Source: Hymenobacter sp. (GTDB lineage Bacteria > Bacteroidota > Bacteroidia > Cytophagales > Hymenobacteraceae). From it: a DNA stretch of 5,283 nucleotides. Positions 5,251-5,283 of the stretch are shown in pieces. The stretch is from NCBI GenBank assembly GCA_025362615.1, contig JANYFQ010000600.1:1-5283 (forward strand), written 5' to 3'. The stretch's first letter is position 1. Each line of letters opens with the position of its first letter. A program made the translations under genes and the position numbers. Below the pieces are notes generated by a model. It saw nothing but the letters and a program-made list of their open reading frames with translations, did not search any database and was not told the origin of the DNA.

Positions 5251-5283
5251 GCCGGACGAATCGCCCGAAGGGCTTCGTCCGGC
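5251..5283 (+). terminator. Strong hairpin after ppk1, cut by the window end
   Basis: GCCGGACGAA at 5251-5260 is the exact reverse complement of 5274-5283. Inside, GCCC at 5263-5266 pairs with GGGC at 5270-5273 around a GAA loop, leaving only a TC bulge. It begins 7 nt after the ppk1 stop codon, as expected of a terminator, but the window ends on the last paired base, so a T-tract cannot be checked. It could instead be an interspersed palindrome. Confidence 0.6.

Noticed and set aside
5240..5283. Second REP element formed by GTAG at the ppk1 stop plus the terminal hairpin
   Set aside because: GTAG at 5240-5243 includes the stop codon and lies 7 nt from the stem, unlike the 2-nt spacing of the 2853-3043 element; no stem sequence is shared with it.

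Overview
The window most likely comes from a GC-rich member of the Bacteroidota, probably Hymenobacteraceae/Cytophagales. Three things suggest this. The first protein ends in a type IX secretion (Por) sorting domain, which is restricted to this phylum. None of the three genes has a clear Shine-Dalgarno sequence. Candidate promoters resemble the Bacteroidota TTG / TAnnTTTG pattern. The coding DNA is GC-rich, while the region upstream of the first gene is markedly AT-rich. The genus is inferred from overall style, not proven.

Layout, all genes on the + strand. (1) Positions 1-368 are non-coding: an 18-bp perfect inverted repeat at the very first base, a second small hairpin, a purine-rich stretch, an AT-rich block and a candidate promoter at 278-310. 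(2) 369-2126 encodes a 585-aa secreted M43-type (pappalysin/cytophagalysin-like) zinc metalloprotease: signal peptide, propeptide, metzincin catalytic domain, GEVED domain and T9SS C-terminal signal. (3) 2127-2350 holds two opposed octamer repeat arrays that can fold on each other, then a strong intrinsic terminator and a short promoter-like box right in front of the next start codon. (4) 2351-2848 encodes a 165-aa SixA-type histidine phosphatase. (5) 2849-3200 holds a large nested palindrome built like a pair of REP sequences with GTAG heads (REPIN-like), then a terminator-like hairpin 39 nt before the next gene. (6) 3201-5243 encodes a complete 680-aa polyphosphate kinase 1. (7) The last 33 bases form a strong hairpin starting 7 nt after the ppk1 stop.

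Functionally, the protease is a stand-alone exported enzyme, separated from the rest by a terminator. The SixA-like phosphatase and PPK1 are both phosphohistidine-related enzymes and are neighbours. The 352-bp gap with a giant palindrome and a terminator-like hairpin argues against a simple co-transcribed operon.

The genes themselves are recognisable families. The unusual material is between them: the REPIN-like double palindrome, the paired 8-bp microsatellite arrays in the protease 3' region, and the fact that both window ends coincide with inverted repeats. No tRNA, rRNA, CRISPR array, transposase or phage gene was seen.
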